Shown here: positions 23,843-24,771 of the stretch, in pieces
Layout: the number at the start of each line of letters is the position of its first letter
Position numbering within the stretch: the stretch's first letter is position 1
DNA from: CAURNT01 sp963526495
GTDB lineage: Bacteria > Fusobacteriota > Fusobacteriia > Fusobacteriales > Leptotrichiaceae
Assembly: GCA_963526495.1 (NCBI GenBank)
Contig: CAURNT010000017.1
Coordinates: forward strand, 1-24,771
Direction: 5' to 3'
Length of the DNA stretch: 24,771 nucleotides
Notes under the pieces: model-generated
Databases searched by the model: none
What the model was told of the DNA's origin: nothing
What the model saw: only the letters and a program-made list of their open reading frames with translations
Position numbers and translations under genes: made by a program

Positions 23843-24771
23843 TTATAATCTATTTTTAAATTCTGAAATTACTTTTAATAATTCTTGTATTAAAGCTTTA
23901 TTCTCTGAATTTTCTTTTTCTAATTTTTCCATTCTAATTTCCATATCAGTTTTATTTATTTTTTTTGTTCCAAATTGATAGCCAATACCTACAGATAATC
24001 CAAATTTACCTCTAGTATTTAAAGACCCATTTGCTTTATATATGAAATTACCCTTTTCATTTATTCCACTAATTCCAACTGCTATTGCCTTTTCACCACC
24101 ATAAAACGCAACTCCAGAACCAACATTAAATCTATAACCTGTCAAACTATTTATTTGTGGAATAGATGCAGTAGCTAATGCATTTGCAACACCTGATAAC
24201 GCTGTATTTACATTTGCAGAAACTTTATCAAGTTGTGACTTATTAACAGCATCATAAGGATTAACTCCATCTGCAACACCTGTAATAACCTTAGGTCCTG
24301 ATTTAACTGTTATTTCATTATTAATAACTTCAAATAAAGAATCAGAAACAACATTATTTCCTTGTACTCCAGGATCTCCTTTATCTCCCTTTGGTCCTTG
24401 TGGTCCTTGTGCTCCTGTAGCTCCTGTATCTCCTTTCGGTCCTTGTGCTCCTGTAGCTCCTGTGTCTCCTTTCGGTCCTTGCGCTCCTGTAGCTCCTGTG
24501 TCTCCTTTAGGTCCTTGTGCTCCAGTAGCCCCTGTGTCTCCTTTAGGTCCTTGCGCACCTGTAGCTCCTGTATCACCTTTTGGTCCTTGTGCTCCTGTAG
24601 CTCCTGTATCCCCTTTCGGTCCTTGTGCTCCAGTAGCCCCTGTGTCTCCTTTCGGTCCTTGTGCTCCAGTAGCCCCTGTGTCTCCTTTCGGTCCTTGCGC
24701 TCCTGTAGCTCCTGTGTCTCCTTTAGGTCCTTGTGCTCCTGTAGCTCCTGTGTCTCCTTTTGGTCCTTGTA
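23843..24771 (-). CDS. Trimeric autotransporter with collagen-like stalk and YadA-type anchor (5' end beyond window)
   Basis: The C-terminal 309 residues of a surface protein; the reading frame stays open to the right edge. In order: 46 uninterrupted Gly-X-Y triplets (ten copies of GPKGDTGATGAQ, then GPQGPKGDKGDPGVQGNN), a linker with KVITGVADGVNPYDAVNKSQL that resembles the neck motif of trimeric autotransporters, a short helix, and a YadA-type membrane anchor (from about 24160 to 23972) with GEKAIAVGISGI, RGKFGLSVGIGYQF and the usual four strands. Such proteins form homotrimers whose twelve-strand barrel holds the stalk in the outer membrane. After the barrel come 42 more residues, mostly Glu/Lys/Leu with heptad spacing, i.e. 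a periplasmic coiled coil. The collagen triplets are expected to form a triple helix, which fits a trimer. The N-terminal head and the ligand are unknown. Confidence 0.9.
   Translation of the reverse strand, partial: QGPKGDTGATGAQGPKGDTGATGAQGPKGDTGATGAQGPKGDTGATGAQGPKGDTGATGAQGPKGDTGATGAQGPKGDTGATGAQGPKGDTGATGAQGPKGDTGATGAQGPKGDTGATGAQGPQGPKGDKGDPGVQGNNVVSDSLFEVINNEITVKSGPKVITGVADGVNPYDAVNKSQLDKVSANVNTALSGVANALATASIPQINSLTGYRFNVGSGVAFYGGEKAIAVGISGINEKGNFIYKANGSLNTRGKFGLSVGIGYQFGTKKINKTDMEIRMEKLEKENSENKALIQELLKVISEFKNRL
24402..24771 (-). repeat. Ten 36-bp tandem repeats encoding collagen-like GPKGDTGATGAQ
   Basis: Units begin every 36 bp from 24402 to 24726, and an eleventh starts at 24762 and is cut by the window edge. 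All ten full units encode the same dodecapeptide. They differ only at third codon positions (for example CCA/CCT/CCG, GCA/GCG, GGA/GGG/GGT, GAC/GAT). Two pairs of units are identical (24618 with 24654, 24474 with 24690). The unit length is a multiple of three, so gain or loss of units keeps the frame. The truncated eleventh unit already differs where Ala is expected. Confidence 0.95.

Noticed and set aside
24310..24576. An open frame rich in Glu-Leu-Gln-Glu-His-Lys-Asp repeats
   Set aside because: It is the same collagen-encoding repeats read in another frame. The Gly-X-Y frame continues into the anchor and has only synonymous variation between units.
24402..24771. A 36-bp periodic array resembling a CRISPR
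   Set aside because: The units are directly adjacent with no spacers and keep a long open frame coding for collagen-like sequence.

Overview
The window is very AT-rich, with runs of A/T between genes and third positions dominated by A/T. Every protein gene I can support lies on the minus strand, so the window reads right to left in transcription order. Two classes of gene point to a Gram-negative (diderm) cell: outer-membrane beta-barrels and a trimeric autotransporter anchor, and lipoprotein-export (Lol-type) genes. Together with the base composition and gene style, this suggests Fusobacteriota, most likely Leptotrichiaceae (Streptobacillus, Sneathia or Leptotrichia type). The genus is an inference and cannot be fixed from this window alone.

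Layout in the direction of transcription: (1) 24771-23843 is the C-terminal part of a trimeric autotransporter whose stalk is collagen-like Gly-X-Y sequence encoded by ten 36-bp tandem repeats. It has a YadA-type anchor and an unusual coiled-coil tail after the barrel. (2) 23549-16028 is a tightly packed eleven-gene run: groES, groEL, mreC, a LolA-like gene, recO, a ptsN-like gene, nrdR, an ftsB/divIC-like gene, a small membrane protein, one Lol/MacB-type permease and its ATPase. It starts from one clear promoter before groES. (3) 15970-15215 carries hpf and dps (stationary-phase protection). (4) 15168-14081 carries tatD and acpS, which overlap. (5) 13990-6044 is a near-symmetrical locus: beta-barrel A, exported hydrolase A, pepT, exported hydrolase B, beta-barrel B. 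The two barrels are paralogues of each other, and so are the two hydrolases. (6) 5920-3499 carries pfkA and pyk (two regulated steps of glycolysis). (7) 3426-199 carries recR, metK and an oligopeptide-binding lipoprotein. (8) A strong-looking promoter near the left edge (16-45) fires leftwards out of the window.

How it fits together: the glycolytic pair, the peptide-binding lipoprotein, peptidase T and the exported hydrolases suit a fermentative host-associated organism that lives on sugars and peptides. The long groES operon ties chaperonin expression to envelope construction (MreC, LolA-like, LolCDE-like, FtsB-like) and to DNA metabolism (RecO, NrdR). Rho-independent terminators are easy to see at the ends of several units (154-190, 3442-3478, 6005-6035, 11764-11798, 15187-15210, 23733-23773). 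Two of them sit so close to the next start codon (recR, tatD) that the downstream genes probably depend on read-through. Several starts are TTG or GTG with good Shine-Dalgarno sequences (oppA, groEL, hydrolase A, dps).

The most unusual item is the autotransporter with a collagen-like stalk and periplasmic coiled-coil tail. Next come the duplicated barrel/hydrolase/PepT locus and the groESL-led envelope operon. No RNA genes, insertion sequences, CRISPR arrays or prophage genes were recognised.
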